Program-made: the position numbers and the translations under genes
The notes under the pieces: model-generated
Told to the model about the DNA's origin: nothing
Database searches by the model: none
What the model saw: the letters and a program-made list of their open reading frames with translations, nothing else
NCBI GenBank assembly: GCA_029379385.1
Contig: CM055612.1
Span: forward strand, 8,122,001-8,186,000
Direction of reading: 5' to 3'
From: Quillaja saponaria
Lineage: Eukaryota; Streptophyta; Magnoliopsida; Fabales; Quillajaceae
Length of the DNA: 64,000 nt
Shown here: positions 48,646-61,308 of the stretch, piece by piece
How positions within the stretch are numbered: the first letter of the stretch is position 1
Layout: the number at the start of each line of letters is the position of its first letter

Positions 48646-50053
48646 GTGTTGCAGCCTTCAAAGCTTGCCATGCATCTCCAAATTCTAGTGAGATCTGCAC
48701 CTTCTGTTCATGTAAAACTGCATTTTCAGGAATCAAAGTAAAAGCAGCCTCCCATTTACCCAGTGACTCCTGGTACTTTCCTTCCTTAAAGAAAGGATAA
48801 ACAACAAGAACAAATTCCATTATAAGTGGAACAAAAACAACAGATGAGGTGTATCAAGATTATTCAGTATGAATGCAAACTAGAACAGTAAAAACATATA
48901 GCTTGTAAATCATTAAAAACATTTATTTATACATCTGCAGAGATATTGCCTCTCGGAATTTGAAGTTTTTATTAGGAGACTTGGAGAAATTTTAAGTTAC
49001 AAGTTAAAAACTTATAAGACTTATCAGGACTATGAGTCATTACTTCCAAAACTATAATAAATAGATAAAAATGGACAACTAGATGATGATACTATAATTT
49101 CAGACTCGATATTTAACAAAAAATCATGTAATAATCATTCAATAAGATAACCTATAACCATCAGAAAACTAATTATATAAAAAGCTATTGCCTAGTACTG
49201 TTCAGCTCCATCTAGTCAAGGAGAGAAAGAGGGTAAGTGAATTAAAACAGCAGCAAGACAGTATCACAATAAGTGCATCACATGTTTTGTGCAGCTGAGA
49301 AGAGATCCATCAAGACACAAGTTGTGGGTTCAAAAGAGCAAATCTTTCCAGCTGCAATCATGATTATCTCCATTTATAAGAGAAATTAATGAAATGACAT
49401 GCCCAGTTGGAAAAAGAAAAAGAAAAAAGATTGACTTCAATTTGATCCTCAGATTTGTGTTAATACAACTGCAACATCCATTCCAATCTACTAGTTAAGA
49501 TGTCTATAATTCCAGTCCTATGACTACTACAGGTACCAAAACCACCGAAAAGGAAAAACTACTAGGACTCAAATGTATAATATGGGGTACTTCGCCTCCA
49601 CAAATTGCCTAGCAGCCACACACAATTGCACTAACATATCTCAAATTCTATGCCCTTTAAAACAAATTCTTTCTTTCACCAAACATCCCTCAACCCTAGT
49701 CCCCAAATATGAATAAACAAGTAATAAATGAAACCAGAAATTCCGGTAAATACCTCGGCGAACTTGTTTCCCTGAGCTTCAAATTCTCGAGCCAGTTGTT
49801 TAGCGTTTGATAAGTCGGAACCCTGGTGGGACTCTTGGGTTTTGGTTAGGTCTTGATTCTGACTACTCAACCCGTTATCTTTCTCATCATGCTTCTCGAG
49901 CTCTGTACTGTAATTAGTTTGGTGGTTTTGTTGAGCTTGGTCGTCGTCTTCTTCTTCTTCTTCATGCTCAAAAAGGAGGTTTGGGAAGTGTGATAAGGCG
50001 GCCAAAGAAGATTTCTTGCTGTTAATGTTCTGTTTCTTCCAAATCACTTTCAT
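48646..50053 (-). pseudogene. TTC33-like TPR gene, 5' fragment (exons 1-2), copy C
   Basis: Exons 49754-50053 and 48646-48784. Exon 1 has a slightly longer acidic run (EEEEEDDDQ) than A. Exon 2 carries more replacements at TPR positions (EGKYQESLGKWEAAFTLIPE) than copy B, in keeping with relaxed constraint. The duplicated block stops in intron 2 at about 48325, so exons 3-5 are absent. Splice borders are intact but there is no downstream exon. Confidence 0.87.
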
Positions 50054-53000
50054 CTCCACCGAGTCCGATTCCGATTCCCTCTCCTTTCACTTTCTTCCCT
50101 TCTGCACCGATTTTCTCAGGAAGGAAAAGAATTGCATGTAAAAATGATTTTAGGCCCAAATAACAGGAGCCAGGTCGGCCCTCGATCCGGTCCGATGGTT
50201 TTTTAGGTTTAGTGAGTCATTAACCACTAAATTAGATCGAACTTGTGGGCCTAACGGATTCGAGAATCTTACTGAATTTGGATTGGGTCATTAGCCACTA
50301 AATTCGGGTTCAAATTCATATTGAGAGAAAAATATTATAAGCCTAATTTGGATCGGGTTTGGATTTGTTTATTTAGGACCAAGTTGAGCTGATCAGATAA
50401 ATCAAATTTTAACTAATTAAGATCAGATTAATTTTATCTGACTCACTGTTGTACCTAACTTTTAAAGTATTCAAATGTACACAAATATATGTATCGGTTT
50501 ATTTTGACGCTTTCCTCTTAGACTCTGTGCCACACAAAACATGAGCAACAAACCCTTAACTAAATTTATACTAGGTATGTTCCTTAATTTCGTAATATAT
50601 AACCATTTTTTTAAAGAGTAAATTTTACATTCATTAAATGTAATGGATCTAACATATGAAAGACAAATGATTGAAAAGAAGGCTACGCGTATGAACAAAA
50701 CATTCATGGGTCAATGGCACGATGTCTAGCCTTTAAACTTTTTTCCACCCTAAATTTAGGATTCCAATTTCAACCTTCCTATGTACCAATAATATATATC
50801 ATCTCCAAAAAGTAGATTTATAACTAGCAACTAGGGGTGGGGTTGGGTTGGGTTATATACACTGTTTCTTTTTCACATTGTGCTATTTGCTCTGTGTACG
50901 TAGTGCTTTTCATGTTCTAATTATAATTATAATTTATTTTTCTTTTTCATGAAAATAAGAAATAATTCACATTTACATTTCCTAATATTTAACAACTCAA
51001 GCAATTAATAACATCTTATAATTTTTTCATGAAAAAAATAAAAGTACATGTTCATATATATATATATATACCGAGTGACAGTCAAAATCAATGTCAAGTC
51101 ACATCATACAAGAATTTTGGTTTAAATATATTGACCATCAACTTAAATTAATTAAACCATGGTCAAATTCTTATCCATTGTCCATACACTTATGTGTGTC
51201 CAGAAATCAGTGAGAAAATATCCATCCAATTCAAAGAAGACGACCATTCAATTCATACTTAAATTCAAGAACTGGAACTGATGTATACATGTATCATACT
51301 GAATAATTTTATGTTAAATTATAAAGATTTTTAAAAAAAAATATTTGTGTTAAGATTGGAAAGTTATTTTTTAAAATATTGTGATATATTAATAATAAAA
51401 TTAAAATGTGTTCTTTACATCAACTTTTGATCTAGCTAGGTGGTACTGTGATTAAAATCTTAAATTCAAAATTAGAGTTGGATAGAATTAACACTTGTGC
51501 CTTAATTAAAAGTAATGGAATTTATGGCACATCAGCACATGAGTCATTACTTAACTTTTGGCTGGTCTACAAAGAAGGAAAAGAAAGTTGGTCATTAATT
51601 TTAGTGTTGGGTGATGCATGGAAAATGACAAACTTGTGGTCCAATTCATTACGTAATACTCAACGAGGCTAAATGCAAAAAGGAATTATATGATCACATT
51701 TTGGCTTCTGCATCATTGACTCAATTCACATAAACAATATGATGATATGTTAGAAGGACAAAAATAATACCAAAAATGACTACATAATCGTTCAAAAGGC
51801 CCCAATTTGATGTCAGTCTTTATCATTCATAGGCTATTTACAATCTTTCTTTCTTTATTTTCCCATTCAACTTTTATGTACAATGCTCATTCAATTTCTA
51901 AAAGAGTTCATCAACAGGTATTATACCATGTGACTTAGTCGAAGTACAATAACTTAACCTAATTAAATTCATTAACATTATTTATTATCTTATAATTAAC
52001 TTATTATTATTATTATAATGAACTTTATAAATGTCTTCTAATTAAAATCTTATAAATAAACTAGATTGTTCTTTATTATTGATTTTTTTACATATAGATT
52101 ATTACTCTGTTAATTTTAACGTCATAATCTTTATATATTTAATTTAAAGTGACATGAAGCACACCTCAACATATTTAACAAGAATGAAAGAGCAGCTACT
52201 TTGTGGAAGGCAGCTGTCAGAGATTTTTACCAAATTTTGAATATTCAACTGACATATAGATGAGGTGAGACCATGACACCTTAGCTTAGCCAAAGACAAT
52301 TGAAGGAGAATTGAACATTTTGCATAGAAAGCGAAAGAACACGAGGATAAAAGTAGTAGAAATAAATGTTCAATTAGTTTAATACATAAGTTATTTAGTT
52401 AATGAAGATAATTTTAATGTTAATGGATAACTAATTTAAAATATCATAAATTCCAACTACCAGATTTAGTTATATTTATCATATTTTAATAATTATTTTA
52501 GACTATATTATTAAACTTAATAAGTATTTTCAGAATATTTATTAAAAAAATTGAAGTTTATGTGTAGATATAATGAATTGAAATTGAGATATAATTATAA
52601 AATATTATATTTAATTTTATAGATAAAACTTACTAAATATAATTTTAAATAAAATGTCTTAATTATTTGTATATATGATATCCCGTTAACAATCACTTAT
52701 ATGTTAAACATTTTATTATATCTTAGTTACCTACTAATGACATCTTTCATTAGTGATAAACTGTTTCACACTTAAATAACGATAATCATCGTTACTATGT
52801 TTAATATGACAATTATCATAGAGACTTGTACGACCAACATCATATTTGAGACCCACTAAATATAATGACAAATAACATCATGGCTTGTTGAAAACAATAA
52901 CCATCATTGTCGTGATTCGTCTTAAATAACAGCACGCGCGTGAGGATCCACCAAAAATAAAGACCATAACAGCCAAAGATCCTTGGAAGACAAACGCAGC

Positions 53001-53272
53001 CAACATCGGGCTTCTTCCATTGTTTTTCAAAAGCATTTGTGGCAAAAGTAACGTAATAATCATACACACAAACTACCATAGACTATTGCTGACGCCATAG
53101 ACCATAGACCATAACGTAATAAACTTTTGCGCCATGGACCTTCCACTTGTCCTTCAAATCTAGCTGCATGTGGCACCCAAATATTGGAGTCTTTGCTTTC
53201 TCAGTAAGTTAAAGTAGCTTCTGATAATCTGATTGGTGAATTATTAATTTTATGTCCGAACTTCAATCCCTC
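50054..53272. other. spacer of unit C
   Basis: Conserved leader to about 50215, then unique AT-rich DNA, then homology to the A/B spacers from about 51310. Includes a (TA)n run at 51055-51070. No gene recognised. Confidence 0.55.
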
Positions 53273-53344
53273 TATTTAATTACCTTGTCCACCTAGCTGT
53301 CACTTTGAACATATCTGAAATTCAGTCGAGAGAGAGAGAGAGAG

Positions 53345-53584
53345 ATGGCAGCTGAGCTCAACTCCGGTGGCGAACCATTTCCAACCAAGAAGGAGGAGAA
53401 AAGGGTCACAGCCGAAGCAGAGCCGTGGTTCAAACCCAAAAATGGAAGTGTGTTTCCTGCAAAGAGAAAGTCTGTGAAAACGATGATGTTTCAATCCATT
53501 GCTGACGCCTTCTTGAAGATGGTTCGACCAAAAAATGCATCTAATTCCGACAAGTGTAACTCTGTATGCCCTCATCCACAGTAG
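53345..53584 (+). CDS. uncharacterised small repeat protein, copy C (single repeat)
   Basis: 79 residues: MAAELN, one 33-residue unit (53363-53461) ending KNGSVFPA, then KRKSVKTMMFQSIADAFLKM and a tail ending NSVCPHPQ. It is exactly 64 residues (two 32-residue units) shorter than copies A and B, with otherwise near-identical ends. A TATA-like tatttaa is at 53273-53279 and a (GA)n leader runs to the ATG. This single-unit form is the likely ancestral state because C lacks several insertions shared by A and B. Function unknown. Confidence 0.7.
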   Translation: MAAELNSGGEPFPTKKEEKRVTAEAEPWFKPKNGSVFPAKRKSVKTMMFQSIADAFLKMVRPKNASNSDKCNSVCPHPQ

Positions 53585-55552
53585 ATTGCTGGTGATTCTG
53601 ATTAATATGTTGGCTTCTGATATGGATGGGTATAGGTCAAATAACAATTGCCATATTGTGGTTGTGTTTCAGCTATTTAACTTTTTACTAATATAGATGT
53701 TTCTAATGAATGAAATAGGGACATCCAGGCATGTATACTCTGTTTTGGATAGAAATGTTCTGATATATTTAACTGAAAATAGCTTTTCTGCCTTTTGTTA
53801 TTGATGATGATGGGTGTCTGACTGTCTTCCTTATTGCCTTAAATTACAGTTTATTATTCCAAATGGGTCAATAACTACTTGAGAGTTCTTCCATTCCAAC
53901 ACAAAATGCATCAAATTTCATACAATGATTCTGACTCATGTTCCTAAAACTAGCTTTTATGCCGTTTATTCAGTGAATTTGTCAAATTTTGATTTTAATC
54001 CGTTCAATAAAGAATATTCACATTTTAAATCACAGGGAAAAACACACAAAGCAGAACCGATCAGGACAACTGAAACAGAGTATTTGCTGAAACTGGAAAG
54101 GGGAAGGTGAAGCCTGTAAAAGTGTGAATGAGACTTGCTGACTCTGGTCGGTGGATAATGGTTCTCTTTCTAACTTCAGTGTAGGACTTAAGTCTATTAA
54201 CCTCCAAAACGATAAAAGGCTTTAGCTAAAAAGGATACGTTTACAAAAGAAAAAGGAATCAACAGCATTTCTTTAGTGCATATATAATACTAAAGAGTTC
54301 TTTCAAAATCATGATGGTGTTCTTTGTTATCTTTTTTTCCCTCGTTCCTTTTCTTAGTGTGAACAGGTATACTATGAAACTACTTTGTCACAACAGGCTT
54401 GGTCTGTTTAAGAATCCGGTCAAATATTGTCACATCACTGCCTCCTTTCTTAATTTCACAAACTAGCTGTCATTCCATAACTCATTTACTAATTTTCCCA
54501 CTTTAAAATTTATTGTTTTGCTTTCAGTTAGTGAAAGTAAATTTTTTGGGTAGTATTGCACTTTTAAAACTTTTCCTTATGGCCCATGTATGATTCATTT
54601 AGAATGTTAGAAGATTAGGCTCCTTAATTTGTTAATTTGCCATTATTGGATAAATTTCGGGCCTAGGAGTTGGATATGTAGGCTTATTTCACCATAAATA
54701 GATTGGAACATATATAATTAACGAATAATAAAATTTATAAAAGATCAAACTTAGAATTTCTATTGTAATCGGGACTCACTTCATATAAAAAATAAAATAA
54801 AATACGGGGAAACTTCTGAAACTTGAACAGCGACAAATCAAAAATTGCAGTGGCAGACCCTGTGCCGTAAAGTAGAAGGAGAAGAAAACAAGGAAAATCC
54901 AGACGGGTCCCACTAAAACTCGAGAATGAATGTTGTTGTTCCACGTGGTATTCTTGTAATTAATTATGGAAGTCCCATTCGAAGCTTTGGACAAAGGTTA
55001 CATTTCAGATTAGGAGTGAGTTGTTCATCTTTGTTCCCACTAAATTACCTTGAGGGTGACTTGTTGTGAGAGTTGGCATTAGACACACAAGCACTGACGT
55101 AGTAAAACAACAAAACTCTTCTCCTCCAAATTCAGCTCACTCACAGAATTACTAACTGAAATGGACAGAATATTCTTATATCATTACGAGGATATAAGTA
55201 ATGTTAAAAAATTCTAATTTATATATAGTTCAAAATTAGAGATGTTTTATTTGGGACCTTCTTATTTATTAAAATAAAATCCTATTATTTTTAAAAAAAA
55301 ATTTCAACCAATAACTTTACTAACCCGATTGACCCAGCCGACTTTTAATGGAGTGAAATTTTCTATCTAACGATTTCAATCGAGTCATTGTACACCCCTA
55401 GTTGCTTCTCCAAGTTTGTTCGACTCCAAAGCACCAACTGACCTTTGGCAGAGCCCACCGGAGAGACCCCCACCATTTTCTTTTTAGCCAGAACTCCAGC
55501 ATTTAAAGCCTCCACATTTCACAGAGCAAGACAGACAGAGGCAGAGCCAGAG
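53585..55552. other. 3' flank of small gene C and upstream region of gene D
   Basis: To about 55150 homologous to the 3' flank of unit B. The rest is AT-rich leading into the gene D promoter area. No additional gene seen. Confidence 0.5.
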
Positions 55553-56002
55553 ATGGAGAGAGGGATGCTGCAGATGGACACTTTGTCCAAGCTAAACCAA
55601 AGGGAGGATATGGTCCCGACTGAAACAGTGCCAGAACCAGAAAAGTTGGTGAGGATGAATCAGAATCCAGCTGGTGAAAAATCAGAGACATGGTTAAAGC
55701 AGCTGCGCGCCAACAATAGAAGTCTAATTCCCGCGAAAAGAAGATCGGTGAAGAGAATGATTTTTGATAGCATCGTTCACTGCACTAAAAATCTGTTTTT
55801 CCCACAAGTCAAACAACCCACCAACATGGACAGTAAGTTCTTAAAGTTCGAGGTGACTGACAAATCCAAGAAAACTCAGGGCCTGTACCCATACCCAACA
55901 CAGTATAATTTCAGTTACAAATCCATCATCCTTCTTAAAACTTTCATTGGTTTCATATCTGTATTACTTGGGCTTTGCTTGCAGAGTTCAATTACGATTT
56001 AA
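55553..56002 (+). CDS. uncharacterised protein D, diverged relative of the small gene family
   Basis: 149 residues from the ATG at 55553 (MERGMLQMDTLSKL). The region LIPAKRRSVKRMIFDSIV aligns with VFPAKRKSVKTMMFQSIA of copies A-C, and GEKSETWLKQLRANNRS stands where they have the EAEPWFKPKNGS unit. The shared plan is thus an acidic stretch, an aromatic W-K motif, then P-A-K-R-K/R-S-V-K. The N-terminal repeat core KKEEKRVTAEAEP is not present. The last 30 residues form a hydrophobic segment (IILLKTFIGFISVLLGLCLQ) that may be a membrane anchor, or read-through past an unrecognised splice site. An ORF upstream from 55445 starts without ATG. Function unknown. Confidence 0.6.
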   Translation: MERGMLQMDTLSKLNQREDMVPTETVPEPEKLVRMNQNPAGEKSETWLKQLRANNRSLIPAKRRSVKRMIFDSIVHCTKNLFFPQVKQPTNMDSKFLKFEVTDKSKKTQGLYPYPTQYNFSYKSIILLKTFIGFISVLLGLCLQSSITI

Positions 56003-56815
56003 CAAATGCTCTGTTTTTGGGTCTTCCGTACAGAGCTATGCTTCTGTCTAATGTCTATGGGTTACTTCAATCAGCTGCATCAAAGTGATCACCTTTTTTA
56101 ATTTTTTGTTGTTGTAAATTGTAATGTTTCAGCTCAAATTATCCCAATTTTTTTCAAATTCAAATTATGTTCATGTTCCTTGAATTTCCAATACAAAGTG
56201 AGTCTCAGAAACAGAGTTTCACTATGTGGATTAATCAAAATCTCGCAATACAAAAGGAAAAAAAAAATGGAGTTTACCAATACCATGATTTAAAAAATCC
56301 AACCTTTAATTAAAGGGAATCCGTTTTGCTATTCAGATGATAACAAATTACACTAAATTTGCTTTGGGTCATTGCCTCGTTGGATATAATAAAACAGAGC
56401 ATATGAAGAGTCCATTGAATTCAACATGTAAATTACCTAAACCCATATCAACCCAAATCACAATCTCTCTCTTTTTTGTTTCCTTTCTTCTTCTTTCCAG
56501 TTGGATTCAGCTAAAATTTGGAAAATCTAAGAGCGGCCGATTCAATATAAGAAAATTTGCACCTCAATTAAAAGTTAGAAACTTTATTTCACATATGAGG
56601 AGAGTATAAGAATATGACTACATATTTAATATCCATCAATTAATAGGATAATGAGAAGTTAATTTATATGACTAAAATAAAAAGAGCCTATAGAATCAAA
56701 AGTAACGATTGATATCTTCCAAAAAAAAAAAGTAATGATTGATAAAAGATACGTAATTTTCTTATATTTATTGATAATATAAAATTTGTTTACAAACAAA
56801 ATATTAATTTAATAA
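56003..56815. other. 3' flank of gene D, AT-rich, no gene seen
   Basis: Contains several A runs and AT-rich DNA up to the oligo-T that marks the LINE 3' end. The open frame at 56337-56609 has no recognisable features. Confidence 0.45.
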
Positions 56816-56841
56816 TTTTTATTTTTTTTGCTATACATAAT

Positions 56842-59800
56842 TCATTGATTGAAAAACATAAGAACACCAGAATTCAAAGAGTTAAGATCAGGCATACAAT
56901 TACAAACATTACCAGAAACAAAATTACAAGAAGCCCATTTAGCTAGATTGTGGGAAGCTACATTAGCACTATAAGTTACTTTTCTAGCAACCCAAGCTTG
57001 AGCAAAAGAGAGTGAAAACAATGAATCATGGATGGCATGCTCTAACTCCCAATCTGGACAGCAGCTTAGATTATTTAGAGAAGAGATAACATTTAAGTTG
57101 TCACTTTCTTGAATGATATAGCTTGAACATGCAATGCTTTGGTGAATTGAAGAAGCAAGTTTGCAAGCTTCTGCTACAGCTAAAGAGGAACTCAGGGTAT
57201 TGATTTGAGCAGTGGCTGAAATAAGAAGATGCCCATGGTAATCCCTAGCAATAGCTGCCACCCATGAACAATTACTAGAGGAGGCAACACCAAAATTAAC
57301 TTTGATCCAACCTGCTGGTGGTGGGGACCAAGAACTAGCCAAAGAAGCTTTGTGGGATGGAGATGAAATTTTGACCAGTTCATCATACCTTTTCCTTAGT
57401 TGAAAACATATCCGATCCGGATTAGGCATACAAAAATTGTGATCACGAGTCAATTTGTTCCTCTAGAACCAGTAAGTATCAAGGGCAATAGTGGCAAAGC
57501 ACAATAACTCTCTATTATCAAGATTAAGAGAAGTCTTAACAAGCTTCTTGTTGGTGAGAAAACCAAACCAATCAGTAACTGAAAGATGAGCAAAAGCATC
57601 AATATGTATGCCCCAAGGAGAACCAAAATATCTTCATAAAATGGCAATTGAAGCAAATATGCTCTAAAGATTCTTCAAAATGACTGCAGAGAGGGCAATT
57701 AGTTGGATAGATGTTGCAGTGGGCTGCAAGAACACTTCTTGTTGGAAGAATATTCCAAAGAATTTGCCACCATAATAGCTTAAGGCGTTCAGGAAGCTTA
57801 GAATTCCACAACGCCATCCATGTTTTCTTATTAAGAGACTTTATGCTATTGAAACGCTGAGACTGATCAACATGATATGCAGATTTAATGGAGAATTTTC
57901 CATCCTTTGCTGGAGCCCATATCCATTTAACATGACTAGGAATGGCTGGTAGTGGTATTCTAAGTAAATCAGCATGATTATGATTAAAATTGGCATAGAT
58001 TTTGTTCACATTCCATCTTTGTGGCATATTCTCTATCAAATCAGAGACTTTCATGAGTCAAATCCTAGGAGTACCACTAGGATAAATATAGAAATTGTAT
58101 GCTTTAGGGACCCATGGATCACTCCATAAGATGGTGTCCTTCCCATCACCAATTTGAACATACGCTCCTTTGGCAACTAGATCCTTGCTAAGAGAAATAC
58201 CATGCCAGAGCCAAGAAGAACCTCTTGAATAAGAAGAGTCCAAGAAAGAATGATCTCTGAAGTATTTGTGTTTAAGTACTTGAACCCATAGTGATTTGGG
58301 CTTATTTAAAATTCTCCAACCAATCTTTGCTAACTGTGCTCTATTAGTGTCCTGAATTCTTCTAATGCCTAATCCTCCATAAGATTTAGGCATACAGATT
58401 TTGTCCCAAGCCTGAAGGTAGAGTGCCTTTTTTGCGTCTTGGTTGACTCCCCACCAAAATTTTCTAAGCATACAGTTCATTTCTTTTGTAACTGAGTTTG
58501 GAAGGAGAAGAGTTTGTGAGGTGTAATGAGGGACGACTTGTCCCACTGCCTTGATAAGAGTTGTCCTCCCAGCCTTGGAAAGAGAATGAGCTTTCCATCC
58601 TGCCAATTTAGTTTGCACTCTATTGATAGCTTCCGAGAATGTGGCTTTTTTTGATCTTTGAATAAAGAGAGGAATACCAAGGTATTTTGCAATAAAATCT
58701 CCCTGAGAAAATTGAAGATGATTAATGATAGACTGCTTTATACCTCTTGCGACATTCCTGCTGAAAAAGATTTTTGACTTGGAGAAGTTGATTTTTTGTC
58801 TAGACCAAAGACAATATGTATTGAGAATGCCTTGAATTGTGTCTGCTTGACGTTGAGAGACTTTAGAGAAGATAAGAAGATCGTCAGCAAATAGTAAGAG
58901 AGAAAATTCTGGTTCGCCTCTGGAAATCTTGACTCCCTAAAAAAGACCATCTGCAATATTTTTTTGCAATAATCTAGAAAAAAGTTATGTGCAAAGGATA
59001 AAAAGATAAGGTGAGAGTGGATCCCCCTGCCTTAGTTCTCTTTGAGCATTAAATTTTCCAAAAGGTGCACCATTAAGCATGATAGAGAATGTGGTTGTAG
59101 ATATACATTGACTAATCCAATTGACCCATTTATCACAAAAGCCAAGGTTCCTGAAAATAGAAATGATCAAATGCCATTCTACTATGTCAAAAGCCTTTTT
59201 CATATCAATTTTCAAAGCCATGACACCATTTCTACCATTCATCTTTTTCATAGAGTGAAAAATTTCATACGCAATAATGTTGTTATCATTTATTTGCCTT
59301 CCCTTTACAAATGCTGATTGCAAAGGCGAAATGATGGTAGGGAGGAAAGGCTTAAGCCTATTAGCAAAGATTTTTGAGATGCATTTGTAAACAACATTGC
59401 ATAAGCTTATAGGTCTAAAGTGATTTACCATGTGGGCAGAAGCTGATTTAGGAATGAGAGCAATATTTGTAAGATTCCACTCTCTGAGCATATATCCATG
59501 CATGAAAAAATGTTGCACTCCTTTAACTACTTCAAGATGAATGATAAGCCAGTAATGTTTGTAGAAGAGAGCTGAAAGCCCATCTGGTCCTGGAGCTTTG
59601 TTGGAATTCATGCTAAAAAAAGTAGAGCTAATTTCTTCTTCGTCTGGTATTACATAAAGAAAAGCATTGTCTTCCTCTGAGATGCAAGGTGGAAAAAGGT
59701 TATTAAGGTCAACTGGGAATAGGAATAGAGGTCATGAATATATCAGAAAAATGGTCCACAAAAGCTTGACCAATATCTTCTTGTCTAGAAATGCAATTCC

Positions 59801-60949
59801 TTTGCTCTGTTTTAAGAAATTCAATGGCATTATGGCGCCTTCTGATGATAATAGATAAGTGAAAAAAACGAATACTTTTGTCACCTTGCTCAAGCCACTG
59901 AACTTTCGACTTTTGCTTCCATAGGATTTATTCTCTAAGAAGCCACTCATCCATCTGAACTTTTAGATTATGCTCTGCAATAAGGTTATCGTAAGATGGC
60001 TCCTTTTGTTGTAAAGAATCAATCTGATGCTTGAGGGACTGAATCCTTGATTGAACCCTGCCAAAGTGATTGTTGTTCCAATCTTTCAGGGCAAACTTAG
60101 TTTTTTTCAGCTTATAATTCAATGAAAAGGCTGGTGAACCACAAATAGAATTCCTCCATGCATTTTCCACAACAAGATTACTGCGATTATCCCTTGTCCA
60201 GATTGCTTCAAACTTAAAAGGACGTGGAATAAAATTTGATTCACCTTTAGTTTTAAGAACAATAGGATTATGGTCAGAACAAATTGCTGGAAGGTGGGTG
60301 ATAACAGCTCCAGGAAAAAGGAGACGCCAGTCAGAACTAGCTAGAGCTCTATCTAAGCTAATTTTGGTGTTGGCTTTGCCTTCTCTACCATTGGACCAAG
60401 TGTGAGGATTGCCATTATAGCCAAGATCAACTATACCAATTTCATTCATCACTTTATTCATATCTGTTAAAGAGGGACCGACTTTAGAACTACTCTGCTT
60501 TTCTGTAGGCATTATATAGCTGTTGAAATCACCAATGAAAAAAGTAGGGTCAGTGAGTGTTTGGTGAAGAAGACAAAGGCTTTCCCAAAAGGCTTGCTTT
60601 TGATTAGTGTACAGTGGACCATAAATAGCAAGAAGATTCAAGGCTTTGTTTGGTGGGGAGGAGTGAATGGTTAGGTGGATGAGGTTTTTGGAGGTGAAGA
60701 TGAGATTAACAATGATAGAGGAATTCCAAGCAATACAAAGAGTCAAAGACCGCCTGCTGAGTACAAAGGATCTACTGAGATGATTTGAGTAAAGCCAAGT
60801 TTATTAAAGGATGCGGCATAACGATTTTCAGGAACTTTAGTTTCAGAAAGGAAGATGATATCAGGGTGAATTTCACGGACCATACAGCGGAGATGACAAA
60901 TTGCCGAGGTACAGCCAAGACCTCAACAATTCCATGACAATATAATCAT
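56842..60949 (-). pseudogene. LINE ORF2: endonuclease, reverse transcriptase, RNase H
   Basis: Starts at ATG 60949 (MIILSWNC), then has endonuclease landmarks SETKVPENRYAA, FIGDFNSY and CSDHNPIVLK. RT follows: SNKAPGPDGLSALFY, RPISLCNVVYK, QSAFVKGRQI, LKIDMKKAFD, RQGDPLSPYLF and the active-site FADD (near 58882-58893). Then comes the zf-RVT region (KLPERLKLLWWQIL, CPLCSHFEESLEHICF). The RNase H region keeps AEACKL, QESDN and ASHNLAKWA, but its first catalytic Asp (expected KVNFDG) reads KVNFGV. Nonsense codons include one at the eighth/ninth residue (WNC then TGA where Arg is expected), two before the FADD motif, one near 58058 and one near 57463. Frameshifts are seen near 60760 and 57610 and between the endonuclease and RT parts. 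It cannot make a full protein. Confidence 0.93.
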
Positions 60950-61308
60950 GGCGATAGTGGAGACAATTTAAGGCTTGTCTCATGTGCCTTTTCAGATTGA
61001 AGTGGTGCTTGCGTGTGGGATTCAATGGGAGGAGTTAAAGTTTGGTACTGGTTCTGGAATTGGAAACTTTTTTGGCGAGCTAACGTTTTAAGGTTAATTT
61101 TCTTTTTAATGGGATTTGATTTTGGTTGGGATGAACCAGGTGTGAATTTGAGAAGTGGAGGCATTTGGGTTGAGAAATTTGATTCAAAGGTAGGTTGGGC
61201 TTCAGTGCTAGTTCTTGTATATTTTATAGGTCTGTATGAGAAAGGGCCCAGTTCTTTTCGTTTGGGCCAGATAGAAGAAGAGAGTAATTGTGATTGGGTT
61301 TGCCTTTG

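Larger units (their letters stand above)
48325..55150. repeat. duplication unit C
   Basis: Starts in TPR intron 2 sequence (ttaaaagttggtgcag, compare 25361) and carries TPR exons 2-1, a spacer partly shared with A and B, the single-repeat small gene and its 3' flank. It lacks the hAT-like element, the LTR and the 350-base block of A/B, and is more diverged from A and B than they are from each other. Confidence 0.82.

Noticed and set aside
54735..54994. Minus-strand frames in the 3' flank of small gene C
   Set aside because: The homologous B sequence (46680-46900) does not keep these frames.
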